This document shows, piece by piece, positions 34,773 to 43,413 of a stretch of DNA of 64,000 nt. This stretch comes from Pseudomonas monsensis (GTDB lineage: Bacteria; Pseudomonadota; Gammaproteobacteria; Pseudomonadales; Pseudomonadaceae). The stretch is taken from positions 1,305,501 to 1,369,500 of the forward strand of contig NZ_CP077087.1 of NCBI RefSeq assembly GCF_014268495.2. The letters are read 5' to 3'. Positions within the stretch are counted from its first letter, which is position 1. Each line of letters begins with the position of its first letter. Below the pieces are notes generated by a model. The model had not been told where the DNA came from and did not search any database. It worked only from the letters and a program-made list of their open reading frames with translations. The translations under genes were made by a program, and so were the position numbers.

Positions 34773-35705
34773 TCAGGCTTTGGCTTCTACGGTTACCCAA
34801 TACCGGGTAAAGCGCCTGACTTTCACCGGCAAACTGATTTCCAGCACATCCAGAATCCGTTCGCTGTCATCCAGTGGATAAGTCCCGGAAATCAGCAGGT
34901 CGGCAACTGTCGCCGCGCAGTTCAGCTGCCCGCGACGGTAGCGGCTCAGTTCATCGAGGAAGTCGCCCAGGCGCATATGCGCCGCGACCAACATACCGTC
35001 GGTCCAGGCGCCGCTGTTGGCGTCCAGTGGTGTGGCCTCGCTGACCGCAGTCGCGCTGAAACTCAGTTGCCGGGCCACCGGCAACAACATTGGCGCACGA
35101 TCGTTGGTGGTCAGTTCGACCCGGCCTTCAAACAATGCCACCTGGGTGCGATCGGCAAACTGGCGCACGTTGAGTCGAGCGCCCTGGGTCTTCAGGACGC
35201 CCTGCGCGGTACGCACTTCGAATGCCTGCACGGCGTTCAGCAGCATTTCCCCTTCGAGCAGACGGATCAATCGCTGTGAACCGTCGACATCGGCAGCACT
35301 GGCGGTGTTGAGTTGCAGTTGATCCCCCGTGCCCAGGGAAATCTTGCGCCGCTGCCCCACCGGGCTGCGGTAGTCGGCGAGCAGCGCCGGCAGCGGCGTG
35401 TGCTCGCGCATCCCCCAGGTGAGTGCCGATCCGGCGCCGAGCAGCACCAGCAGTTTCAGCGCCTGACGACGGCCGGCGGATGGCGGCGCATTCAATGCCG
35501 CGTGGGCCAGCGGCGAAGACACCCCGCGCAAGCGCTGGTTGACCCGCTGGATGTGTTCCCATGCGCGGCGGTGTTCGCTGTGTGCATCCAGCCATTGTTG
35601 CAGCGCCTGCTGCTGGCGCGGGGTAAAGGTGCCTTGCTGCATTTCCAGCAGCCAGTGCACGGCCTGCTCGGCCACCTGCGAAGAGAAATCCGGGACGCGA
35701 TTCAC
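34773..35705 (-). CDS. FecR-family anti-sigma/signal transducer
   Basis: 310 residues from the GTG at 35705, which overlaps the stop of the sigma gene (gtga); the longer frame into that gene is rejected. Domain order: DUF4880 at the N-terminus (VAEQAVHWLLEMQQGTFTPRQQQALQQWLDAHSEHRRAWEHI), one membrane helix (LKLLVLLGAGSALTWG), and a periplasmic FecR domain (TGDQLQLNTASAADVDGSQRLIRLLEGEMLL). It passes the signal from the receptor STN domain to the sigma factor. Confidence 0.88.
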   Translation of the reverse strand: MNRVPDFSSQVAEQAVHWLLEMQQGTFTPRQQQALQQWLDAHSEHRRAWEHIQRVNQRLRGVSSPLAHAALNAPPSAGRRQALKLLVLLGAGSALTWGMREHTPLPALLADYRSPVGQRRKISLGTGDQLQLNTASAADVDGSQRLIRLLEGEMLLNAVQAFEVRTAQGVLKTQGARLNVRQFADRTQVALFEGRVELTTNDRAPMLLPVARQLSFSATAVSEATPLDANSGAWTDGMLVAAHMRLGDFLDELSRYRRGQLNCAATVADLLISGTYPLDDSERILDVLEISLPVKVRRFTRYWVTVEAKA

Positions 35706-36286
35706 AGGGCGAAATAGCAGCGCATTGCCGCTTTGTTCAGATGGCGTTTGACCGTGGCCACGGAAATCCCCAATTCGCCAGCGATCTGTGGATACGTCAG
35801 GCCATCGACCTGCGCCAGCAGGAAGGCGCGTTTGACCGGGCGCGGCAAACCGTCGAGCAACTGATCCAGCTCCATCAGGGTTTGCAGGATGATCGCTTTG
35901 TCTTCTTCCGACGGCGCGAGCATTTGCGGCATCTGCGCCAGCGTGTCGAGGTAGGCACGCTCGAGGTCCTGACGACGGTAATGATTGAACAGGACTCGCT
36001 TGGCCAGCGTGGTGAGAAAGGCCCGTGGCTCGATGATCAACGGCGGTTCGCGGGCGCTGAGCAGCTTGATGAAAGTATCTTGTGCCAGGTCCGCCGCGCT
36101 GTCCGGGCAGCCGAGTTTGCGCCGCAGCCAGCCGGTCAGCCAGGGGTGGTGGGCCTGATAAAGCGATTCGACAGGATGGGCGGACGACAACGGTATGACT
36201 CCGGGCGCCTGGGGGACGCGGTAAAGAGCATGCGTTAGAGAACAAGAACTGTTCGCATTGTAGGGGTTCAAGCTGTCGGCCGGCAA
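35702..36286 (-). CDS. FecI-like ECF sigma factor
   Basis: Up to 194 residues. Region 2 (LYQAHHPWLTGWLRRKLGCPDSAADLAQDTFIKLL) and region 4 (GLPRPVKRAFLLAQVDGLTYPQIAGELGISVATVKRHL) identify the FecI group. A shorter start is possible at TTG 36190, with ggag 8 bases upstream, and would fit the family length better; the N-terminal 32 residues have no match. It begins the operon sigma-fecR-receptor and faces away from a second sigma gene set. Confidence 0.88.
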   Translation of the reverse strand: MPADSLNPYNANSSCSLTHALYRVPQAPGVIPLSSAHPVESLYQAHHPWLTGWLRRKLGCPDSAADLAQDTFIKLLSAREPPLIIEPRAFLTTLAKRVLFNHYRRQDLERAYLDTLAQMPQMLAPSEEDKAIILQTLMELDQLLDGLPRPVKRAFLLAQVDGLTYPQIAGELGISVATVKRHLNKAAMRCYFAL

Positions 36287-36304
36287 TCAGATGCTTTTGC
36301 GTAT

Positions 36305-36323
36305 GAGAATATTTATCATTAAT
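36305..36323. promoter_or_regulatory. Candidate Fur box between the two iron-uptake modules
   Basis: gagaatatttatcattaat agrees with the 19-base Fur consensus at 13 positions. It lies 19 bp upstream of the minus-strand sigma gene and 59 bp before the plus-strand DUF3649 gene, so it could control both directions in response to iron. Confidence 0.5.
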
Positions 36324-36381
36324 ATTGCTCGCCTGTAGGTTCGGTCGATCGGTCGGACGTTTTTCGTTTCAGGGTCGAAAC

Positions 36382-36687
36382 ATGAAAGGCAAACTCGCCG
36401 CACTCCCATTGTCCTATCGTCTGGCTATCACCTCGCGGGTGTTGGCCGCGGTGTTTGGCGGCTATCTGGTCGCGGCACTGGCCAGTGTCACCCTGACCCT
36501 CTGGCTGCCGTTGAGCCGTGCCGAAGTGGTGGTGACCGGCATGACCATTTCCTTCCTGGTCTACCTGGTTGCCGTGCTCTGGTGCTTTGCCTGCCGCACG
36601 GCGTGGTCGGCGTGGGTCGGCTTGCTGGTGCCGAGCGTGATGCTCGCGACCATCTCCGGCGCGGCGCGCGGCTTGGGTTACGCATGA
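36382..36687 (+). CDS. DUF3649 membrane protein, iron-uptake associated
   Basis: 101 residues from MKGKLAALPLSYRLAITSRVLAAVFGGYLVAALASV, with three membrane helices and a WLPLSRAEVVVTGMTISFLVYLV middle part typical of DUF3649. These genes go with PepSY-type and DUF3325 membrane proteins by siderophore receptors; the PepSY and DUF3325 partners are absent here. Stop overlaps the start of the next mini-ORF by 4 bp (ATGA), and a second sigma gene follows. Confidence 0.75.
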   Translation: MKGKLAALPLSYRLAITSRVLAAVFGGYLVAALASVTLTLWLPLSRAEVVVTGMTISFLVYLVAVLWCFACRTAWSAWVGLLVPSVMLATISGAARGLGYA

Positions 36688-36779
36688 AAGAGAGCTTGCA
36701 CCCGTTGATGGCCGGGCTGGCCAGCAGGATCTGGCTGAGCCTGTTGGCCAGCCCGGCCGCCGCATGGGCGTTGGTCTGA
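36684..36779 (+). CDS. 31-residue ORF containing a long hairpin
   Basis: 31 residues (MKESLHPLMAGLASRIWL...), coupled through ATGA to the DUF3649 gene and ending 1 bp before the sigma gene start. Its start MKES and position match the start of a PepSY-type membrane protein normally found next to DUF3649, so it may be the remnant of a deleted gene or a small hydrophobic peptide. Half of its DNA forms a stem-loop. Confidence 0.4.
   Translation: MKESLHPLMAGLASRIWLSLLASPAAAWALV
36710..36758 (+). other. Strong stem-loop within the 31-residue ORF
   Basis: Two 19-base arms (36710-36728 and 36740-36758) that pair at 18 positions with one G/T mismatch, beginning ggccgggctggcc, loop of 11 bases. No T-run follows, so it is not a plain terminator; it may reduce expression of the downstream sigma gene or mark a deletion scar. 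Confidence 0.7.
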
Positions 36780-36780
36780 C

Positions 36781-37347
36781 ATGCTGATCAGTCATCCACC
36801 GGAATCGCGCGACGACGAACCGCAGGGCGCCCGTGCGCATTTCCTTCAGGTGTTTCTGTCCCAGCGTTCGCAAATGGAAGCGCTGGTGAACCGCCGCGTC
36901 GGGTGCCGGGCGACGGCGGCGGACCTGGTGCAGGATCTGTTTCTGCGTTTCTGGCGGCGGCCGCTGGTGCAGGTCGAAGAACTCAGCACCTATCTGTTGC
37001 GCTGCGCGGGCAACATCGCCATCGACCATTTGCGCAGCGAAGGCACGCGGGTGCGGGTCAACGAAGGCTGGCAACCGGAGGAACCGCACAGCCACGGCAG
37101 CGAACCGCAAGCCGCACTCGAAGCCGGCAACGATCTGCGCCACGTTGAAGCGGCGTTGCGCGCCTTGCCCGAGCGCACCCGGCAGATTTTTTTGCTCAAT
37201 CGCATCCACGGCCGCAAGTACGCGGACATCGCCAAAGCCATGGGCCTGTCCCAAAGCGCTGTTGAAAAACATATGATGCGCGCCCTTGAGGCCTGCAAGG
37301 CCAGCCTGCGCGAACCCGCGCCACGCCTGCCAGGGAAAGCACCGTGA
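36781..37347 (+). CDS. FecI-like ECF sigma factor (second module)
   Basis: 188 residues. Region 2 (FLSQRSQMEALVNRRVGCRATAADLVQDLFLRFWRR) and region 4 (LPERTRQIFLLNRIHGRKYADIAKAMGLSQSAVEKHMMRAL) are clear. It starts the operon sigma-fecR-receptor on the plus strand. It recognises the receptor promoter only after the signal is passed through the FecR protein. Stop overlaps the FecR start by 4 bp. Confidence 0.9.
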   Translation: MLISHPPESRDDEPQGARAHFLQVFLSQRSQMEALVNRRVGCRATAADLVQDLFLRFWRRPLVQVEELSTYLLRCAGNIAIDHLRSEGTRVRVNEGWQPEEPHSHGSEPQAALEAGNDLRHVEAALRALPERTRQIFLLNRIHGRKYADIAKAMGLSQSAVEKHMMRALEACKASLREPAPRLPGKAP

Positions 37348-38333
37348 ACCGATCCGATTCTATTCCCCCGACGCCCGCGCAGGAGCAGGCTGCGCTGGCC
37401 TGGCTGAGCCTGTTGCACGACCGGCCGAGTGCTGGCGATCAACTCACGTTCAGCCAATGGCTGCGCGCCGATCCGGCCCACGCCCGGGCGTATGCTCAGG
37501 CTCAGGTGATCTGGGAACTGAGTGAAGGCCCGGCACGCACTCTGGCCGATGAAGATGCTTTTGCACTTCAGGGTTACCTCAACGCGATGGATCGCCCGCG
37601 CCGCAAGTCGCTCGTTCGCGGGGCCGGCGTGCTGGCGCTGGCGGCGAGCCTGTTGTTGATGGTCAGCCTTGGAACCGGCTGGCAACCGCAGCGCTGGATC
37701 GCTGATCTGGGCGCTGACTATGTCTCGGCGCCCGGCGAAATCCGCACCGTGACCCTCGCCGATCAGTCGCAAGTGACTCTGGACGCCGACAGCGCCATCG
37801 CCGTGGATTTCAGCCAGGGCGAGCGGCATGTGCAGTTGCGCCGTGGTGCCGGTTTTTTCAGCGTTACCCATACGGGCGCTCCGTTTGTGGTCGAGGCCGA
37901 GCAGGGCGAGGCGCGGGTGCTTGGCACGCAATTCGAAGTGCGTCTGCAACCTCACGGCGCGCAGGTCACGGTGTTGTCCGGGCGAGTCGGGGTGACGGCG
38001 CAGCGTGAGGGCGAGCAACAGATTCTCACCGCCGGCCAGCAAGTCGCCTATGGCCAGGGCGCTGCGCAAAAATGGCATGCGGTGGACAGCGAAGCGCAAC
38101 TGGCCTGGCGTCAGGGCTGGCTGACGTATTACAAAACCACGCTGGCCGATGTGGTGCAGGATTTGCGGCGCTATTACCCGGGGCGGATTGTGCTGCTCGA
38201 CGATGAGCTGGCGGCACGCAAGATCAGCGGCAGTTTTCCGAGCAAGGACCCGCAGGCGGTGTTGAGTTCGCTGCAAGGGGTGTTGGGGTTTGAGCAGCAT
38301 CAGGTGCTGGGACATCTGATTATTTTGCGCTGA
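37344..38333 (+). CDS. FecR-family signal transducer (second module)
   Basis: 329 residues from a GTG at 37344. DUF4880 (AALAWLSLLHDRPSAGDQLTFSQWLRADPAHARAYAQAQVIWE), one membrane helix (GAGVLALAASLLLMVSLGTG, about residues 93-112), periplasmic FecR domain and a DUF4974-type C-terminus (LADVVQDLRRYYPGRIVLLDDELAARKISGSF). Start and stop overlap neighbours: coupled to the sigma gene. Confidence 0.9.
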   Translation: MNRSDSIPPTPAQEQAALAWLSLLHDRPSAGDQLTFSQWLRADPAHARAYAQAQVIWELSEGPARTLADEDAFALQGYLNAMDRPRRKSLVRGAGVLALAASLLLMVSLGTGWQPQRWIADLGADYVSAPGEIRTVTLADQSQVTLDADSAIAVDFSQGERHVQLRRGAGFFSVTHTGAPFVVEAEQGEARVLGTQFEVRLQPHGAQVTVLSGRVGVTAQREGEQQILTAGQQVAYGQGAAQKWHAVDSEAQLAWRQGWLTYYKTTLADVVQDLRRYYPGRIVLLDDELAARKISGSFPSKDPQAVLSSLQGVLGFEQHQVLGHLIILR

Positions 38334-38488
38334 GGCTTTCGGTCTGGTCGCGCGCAAGCCAGATCCGCCAACACAATTTTTGAAAATATTTTCAGAATGG
38401 GGGTGAGGTAAACCACAGGCCCATCCGTGTAGTGACTGAAACTGCGAGTCATTCGCATCCGTTGCGGTTCTACACAGGTCATTGAGCA

Positions 38489-40918
38489 ATGAAGTCCAGG
38501 GCAAAATCGGGTTCGGTCAAACAGTGGTTAGGCGTTTCGGCGTTGAGTTTTTCCGCATTGGCATTGCTGCCGATGAGCGTGGCGCTGGCGGCTGAAGCCG
38601 TCAGCAGCCCGGCGCAACAGCCGTTTACTTTCGCCTTGGCTGCCAAACCGCTGCCGCAAGCCTTGAGCGACTTTACCCGTGTCACCGGGCAAAGCGTGGT
38701 GTACACCGACGAAGCACCGTATGGCTTCAATGCGCCGGCGGTGAATGGCCAAATGAGTGCCGAACAAGCGCTGCAACGGCTGCTCGCCGGTTCCGGGCTG
38801 AACTTCCGTCGTACCGACAGCCACACCCTGGCGCTGGAACCACAACCCACCGCCGGCACGCTGAACCTTGGCGCCACTACCATTACCTCGATGCGCGACG
38901 ATCCGCTGAGCTACCAGCCACCGGAAACCAGTTCGGTGATGCGTTCCTCGGCCTCGCTGCAGGAAATCCCGCAGACCGTCAACGTCATCCCGGCGCAGGT
39001 CATCCGCGATCAGACCCCGCGCAATCTCGACGACGCCCTGGCGAATGTCAGCGGCATCACCCAAGGCAACACGCTGGGCAGCACCCAGGATTCGGTGATG
39101 ACTCGCGGCTTTGGCGATAACCGCAATGGCTCGATCATGCGCGACGGCATGCCGATCGTTCAGGGGCGGGGCATGAACGCCACGGTCGATCGGGTCGAAG
39201 TGCTCAAGGGTCCGGCCTCGTTGTTGTACGGGATTCAGGACCCGGGCGGCGTGGTCAATCTGGTCAGCAAGAAACCTGAACTGACTCAATACAACGCCCT
39301 GACCCTGCGCGGCTCGACCTACGGCGACGGCAAGAATGGCAGTGGCGGTACCTTCGACAGCACCGGTGCGCTGGGTGAATCCGGCCTGGCCTACCGGCTG
39401 GTGCTCGATCACGAAGACGAAGATTACTGGCGCAATTACGGTACCCACCGCGAGACCCTGATCGCGCCGTCGCTGGCCTGGTTCGGCGAGCGCACCCAAC
39501 TGTCGTTCGGCTACGAGCATCGCGAATTTCTCACCCCGTTCGACCGTGGCACGTTGATCGATCCGAGCACCAACCACCCGCTGGACATCTCGCGCAAGCA
39601 GCGCCTCGACGAGCCGTTCAACGACATGGAAGGCCGTTCGGACCTTTATCATTTCGAAGCCGACCACGAGCTCACCGACGACTGGAAAGCTCACTTCGGC
39701 TACAGCTGGAACCGCGAAACCTACGACGCCAGTCAGGTGCGCGTGACCGCGATCGACACCAAGAAAGGCACGCTGACCCGCAGCATGGACGGCACGCATG
39801 GGGCGATCAGCACCGACCGCTTCACCACCGCCAGCCTCGAAGGCAAGGTCAATGTGCTGGGCATGCAGCATGATCTGGTGTTCGGTGTCGATGACGAGTA
39901 CCGCAAGATCTATCGTGCTGACCTGATCCGTCAGAAAAGCCTGAGCACCTTCAGCTACACCAACCCGGTGTATGGCCGCGAAGTGGAAGGCACCACGGTC
40001 AGCCCGGCGGACAGCGCCCAGACTGATTTGCTGCGCAGTGATTCGGTGTTCATGCAGGACTCGATTCATCTTGATGATCAGTGGATTCTGGTCGCCGGCG
40101 GGCGCTTCCAGGAGTACGACCAGTACGCCGGCAAAGGCGTGCCGTTCAAGGCCAACACTGACAGCAATGGACAGAAGTTCGTACCGCGCGCCGGTCTGGT
40201 GTATCGCTACACCGACGAGTTGTCGTTCTACGGCAGCTATACCGAGTCGTTTAAACCCAACTCGACCATCGCCCCGTTGAGCGGCAGCAGCACCGTGCTC
40301 GACGGCAGCATTGCGCCAGAAGAAGCCAAGTCGTGGGAGCTGGGGGCGCGGCTGGATATACCGGGGCGCCTGACCGGCAACATCGCCCTGTTCGACATCA
40401 AGAAACGCAATGTGCTGGTGGCCAACTCGGAAGGCCCGACCACGATCTACAGCGCGGCCGGCGAAGTGCGTTCCCGCGGCCTGGAACTGGACCTGACCGG
40501 ACAGCTCAGCGACCGCTGGAGCATGATCGGCAGTTATGCCTATACCGATGCCGAAGTCACCGAAGACCCGGACTACAAAGGCAAGCGCCTGCAAAACGTG
40601 GCGAAGAATTCCGGCTCGTTGTCGGCGGTGTATGACTTCGGCAGCGTGATCGGCGGCGATCAATTGCGTGTCGGCGCCGGGGCGCGGTATGTCGGCGAGC
40701 GCGCGGGCAACGCGGTGAATGATTTCGACCTGCCGAGCTATACCGTGGCTGACGCGTTCGCCACTTACGACACCAAGGTCGAAGGGCAGAAGGTCAAGTT
40801 CCAGCTCAACGTGAAGAACCTGTTTGATCGCACCTATTACACCTCGGCGGCGAGCCGGTTCTTTGTGTCGATGGGTGATGCGCGGCAGGTTTCGCTGTCC
40901 AGCACCCTGGAGTTTTAA
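38489..40918 (+). CDS. TonB-dependent siderophore receptor with STN domain
   Basis: 809 residues. Signal peptide ends at MSVALAAEA; then an STN domain (FALAAKPLPQALSDFTRVTGQSVVYTDEAPYGFNAP), a TonB-box region, a plug (LQEIPQTVNVIPAQVIRDQTPRNLDDALANVSGITQGNTLG) and a 22-strand barrel that ends in SLSSTLEF. It looks like FhuE/FoxA-type hydroxamate or pyoverdine receptors, rather than FecA. The STN domain marks it as a signalling receptor controlled by the preceding sigma/FecR pair. Confidence 0.9.
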   Translation: MKSRAKSGSVKQWLGVSALSFSALALLPMSVALAAEAVSSPAQQPFTFALAAKPLPQALSDFTRVTGQSVVYTDEAPYGFNAPAVNGQMSAEQALQRLLAGSGLNFRRTDSHTLALEPQPTAGTLNLGATTITSMRDDPLSYQPPETSSVMRSSASLQEIPQTVNVIPAQVIRDQTPRNLDDALANVSGITQGNTLGSTQDSVMTRGFGDNRNGSIMRDGMPIVQGRGMNATVDRVEVLKGPASLLYGIQDPGGVVNLVSKKPELTQYNALTLRGSTYGDGKNGSGGTFDSTGALGESGLAYRLVLDHEDEDYWRNYGTHRETLIAPSLAWFGERTQLSFGYEHREFLTPFDRGTLIDPSTNHPLDISRKQRLDEPFNDMEGRSDLYHFEADHELTDDWKAHFGYSWNRETYDASQVRVTAIDTKKGTLTRSMDGTHGAISTDRFTTASLEGKVNVLGMQHDLVFGVDDEYRKIYRADLIRQKSLSTFSYTNPVYGREVEGTTVSPADSAQTDLLRSDSVFMQDSIHLDDQWILVAGGRFQEYDQYAGKGVPFKANTDSNGQKFVPRAGLVYRYTDELSFYGSYTESFKPNSTIAPLSGSSTVLDGSIAPEEAKSWELGARLDIPGRLTGNIALFDIKKRNVLVANSEGPTTIYSAAGEVRSRGLELDLTGQLSDRWSMIGSYAYTDAEVTEDPDYKGKRLQNVAKNSGSLSAVYDFGSVIGGDQLRVGAGARYVGERAGNAVNDFDLPSYTVADAFATYDTKVEGQKVKFQLNVKNLFDRTYYTSAASRFFVSMGDARQVSLSSTLEF

Positions 40919-40931
40919 GGCAAAATCAAAA

Positions 40932-41372
40932 GCCCCTCACCCTAACCCTCTCCCGGAGGGAGAGGGGACTGACGGAGGTGTGTTGCGCAATACGTCGACC
41001 TGAAACATCGAGTCGCTTATGGATTCAGAACAGCACTTTCAGGTCGGCGTAATGCTTGAGCCTCCCCCAATCGGCCCCCTCTCCCTCAGAGGGGACTGAC
41101 CGAGGTGTGTTGCGCGATACGTCGACCTGAAACATCGAATCGGTTATGGATTCAGAAAAGTACTTTCAGGTCGGTGTAATGCTTGAGCCTCCCCCAATCG
41201 GTCCCCTCTCCCTCAGAGGGGACTGACCGAGGTGTGTTGCGTGATACGTCGTCCTGAAACATCGAATCGATTCTGGATTCAGAACCGCACTTTCAGATCG
41301 GCGTAATGCTTGAGCGTCCCCCAATCGGCCCCCTCTCCCTCCGGGAGAGGGCTGGGGTGAGGGGAGGAGGGT
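40932..41372. repeat. Tandem array A: three 127-bp units capped by inverted ends
   Basis: Three units, starting at gactgac at 40967, 41094 and 41221 with a period of 127 bases, differ by a few substitutions. Units contain gaggtgtgttgcg, cctgaaacatcga and ttcaggtcgg. The ends are cccctcaccctaaccctctc on the left and, inverted, gagggctggggtgagggg on the right. No coding potential; it abuts the stop codon of the AraC gene. Confidence 0.9.
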
Positions 41373-42248
41373 TCAACGCAAAAACGCTTGCCGATACTCA
41401 CCCGGCGTCCCGCCCAGAACCTGCCTGAACCGATTGGTGAAATGACTCGCGCTAGCAAACCCGCACGCCAGCGCAATCTCGCCCAACGGCAACGCCGTCG
41501 CGCGCAACAATTCCCGTGCCCGACTCAAACGTCGCGCCAACACATACTGATGCGGCGGTAGGCCGAAACTGGTGCGGAACATCCGCGCAAAGTGGTATTC
41601 CGACAGCGCACATAACCCGGCCAGTTGCCCCAGGCTGATCGGCTCGGCCAACTGACTGTCGATGAGCTCCACCAGTTGCCGACGCTGATGCGCTGCCAGC
41701 CCGCCCTTCAAACGCAGGCCCTGACGCGCATCCACCTGGCTGAGCAAGGTATGGCTGATCAGTTCATGGGCCAGGCTGCTGGTCAATAAGCGTTCGCCGG
41801 GCTCGTCCCAGTTCAGCGTCAGCAACTGTCGGAAGCGTTGAGCCTGTTGCGGGTCTTCGAGAAAGGTTTGCTCGCGCAGTTGCATTTCCCGAGGCTCGCG
41901 ATCAAGCAGGGTCACGCAACCGAGGGCAAATTGTTCGGCGCTGAAATACAGATGCGCGAGGCGGATATCGCCATTGATCACCCAGCCCGATTCATGGTCG
42001 GCCGGCAGGATGCACAATTTGTCCGGCCCGCCTTTTTGACCAGGTTGATCACGACGAAAGGTGCCGGTGCCTCCGGCGATGTAGCAGGACAACGTGTGGT
42101 GGCTCGGCGCTTCATAATCCTGCGCATCGTGGTGGTTGGTCCACAAAGCGGCAGACAAGCCGTCACCGAGCTCGGCGCTGTGCACGAGGCGTGCGTTCGG
42201 CGAACTGTTTAGTGCTTGAAAGACTTGCAGGGTATCAATGGCTGCCAT
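41373..42248 (-). CDS. AraC-family transcriptional regulator
   Basis: 291 residues. N-terminal cupin-like ligand domain (about 1-170; HHTLSCYIAGGTGTFRRDQPGQKGG), C-terminal double helix-turn-helix (QLAGLCALSEYHFARMFRTSFGLPPHQYVLARRLSRARELLRATALPLGEIALACGFASASHFTNRFRQVLGGTPGEYR). It is divergent from an EamA exporter with 201 bp between starts, which is the likely target. Confidence 0.9.
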   Translation of the reverse strand: MAAIDTLQVFQALNSSPNARLVHSAELGDGLSAALWTNHHDAQDYEAPSHHTLSCYIAGGTGTFRRDQPGQKGGPDKLCILPADHESGWVINGDIRLAHLYFSAEQFALGCVTLLDREPREMQLREQTFLEDPQQAQRFRQLLTLNWDEPGERLLTSSLAHELISHTLLSQVDARQGLRLKGGLAAHQRRQLVELIDSQLAEPISLGQLAGLCALSEYHFARMFRTSFGLPPHQYVLARRLSRARELLRATALPLGEIALACGFASASHFTNRFRQVLGGTPGEYRQAFLR

Positions 42249-42388
42249 GATCGGTTCTCTTCAACGCCTTGCATCCTACTCCGTAGCCTTCGCGCTGCCA
42301 GCCTGCCGTCAGACAAAAGCGCAAGATTATGCAAGTGCCTTGACCCGTGTTGCAGCACCCTGACGCTCAATTAAGCGCAAACCCTGTG

Positions 42389-42412
42389 GCGAGCAAGCTC
42401 GCTCGCCACGCA
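42389..42412. repeat. REP-like palindrome before the EamA gene
   Basis: gtggcgagcaagctcgctcg followed by ccac: a perfect short palindrome of the REP family lying upstream of the exporter start. Confidence 0.7.
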
Positions 42413-42449
42413 AAAGCGTTTTGCTGTGTCGCATCAGGGAGTATTTGCC

Positions 42450-43352
42450 ATGAATCTGTCGTTGTATCTGCTGACCGTGCTGATCTGGGGGACCACCTGG
42501 ATTGCCCTGAAATGGCAACTGGGCGTGGTCGCGATTCCGGTGTCGATCGTCTATCGCTTCGGCCTCGCCGCACTGGTGCTGTTTATATTGTTGTTGCTCA
42601 GCCGTCGTCTGCAACCGATGAACCGTCGTGGGCATCTGATCTGCGTGGCGCAGGGGCTGTGCCTGTTCTGCGTCAACTTCATGTGCTTCCTGACCGCCAG
42701 CCAGTGGATTCCCAGCGGTCTGGTGGCCGTGGTGTTTTCCACCGCAACGTTGTGGAACGCCCTGAATGCGCGGGTGTTCTTCGGCCAGCGCATTGCACGT
42801 AACGTGCTGATGGGGGGGGCGCTGGGGCTGTTCGGTCTGGGCATGTTGTTCTGGCCGGAACTGGCGGGCCATCAAGCCAGCCCGCAAACCTTGCTCGGCC
42901 TCGGTCTGGCGCTGTGCGGCACCTTGTGTTTCTCGGCGGGCAACATGCTCTCGAGCCTGCAGCAGAAGGCCGGCCTCAAGCCGCTGACCACCAACGCCTG
43001 GGGCATGGCCTATGGCGCGGCGATGCTCTCGGTGTGGTGCCTGGTCAAAGGCATTCCGTTCGACATGGACTGGTCGCCACGCTACGTCGGCGCATTGCTG
43101 TATCTGGTGATTCCGGGTTCGGTGATCGGCTTCACGGCCTATCTGACGCTGGTCGGGCGCATGGGCCCGGAGCGTGCGGCGTACTGCACGGTGCTGTTCC
43201 CGGTGGTGGCACTGAACGTTTCGGCGTTCGCAGAAGGTTACCAGTGGACCGCGCCGGCGCTGGTCGGGCTGGTGCTGGTGATGCTGGGCAACGTGTTGGT
43301 GTTTCGCAAACCGCGGGTGGCGCCGGTATCCGCTGCTGGCAAACTGGCCTGA
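42450..43352 (+). CDS. EamA/DMT-family exporter
   Basis: 300 residues with ten membrane helices in two EamA repeats (first starts LYLLTVLIWGTTWIALKWQ). Start ATG 42450 follows caggga by 9 bases; the frame extends 8 codons upstream without a ribosome site. Such proteins export amino acids or metabolites or detoxify; substrate unknown. Divergent from an AraC regulator. Confidence 0.88.
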   Translation: MNLSLYLLTVLIWGTTWIALKWQLGVVAIPVSIVYRFGLAALVLFILLLLSRRLQPMNRRGHLICVAQGLCLFCVNFMCFLTASQWIPSGLVAVVFSTATLWNALNARVFFGQRIARNVLMGGALGLFGLGMLFWPELAGHQASPQTLLGLGLALCGTLCFSAGNMLSSLQQKAGLKPLTTNAWGMAYGAAMLSVWCLVKGIPFDMDWSPRYVGALLYLVIPGSVIGFTAYLTLVGRMGPERAAYCTVLFPVVALNVSAFAEGYQWTAPALVGLVLVMLGNVLVFRKPRVAPVSAAGKLA

Positions 43353-43413
43353 GGCAACGGAAGGGAACAACGGGCAGATGTTTCGCAGCGCCTGCCCGTT
43401 GTGGTTTCAGCGC

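Noticed and set aside
38528..40663. Long minus-strand open frame opposite the second receptor
   Set aside because: Shadow of the receptor gene; no ribosome site and no family features.
40932..41372. Array A or B as a CRISPR array
   Set aside because: Units of 127 or 102 bases with nearly identical content and no unique spacers; no cas genes.
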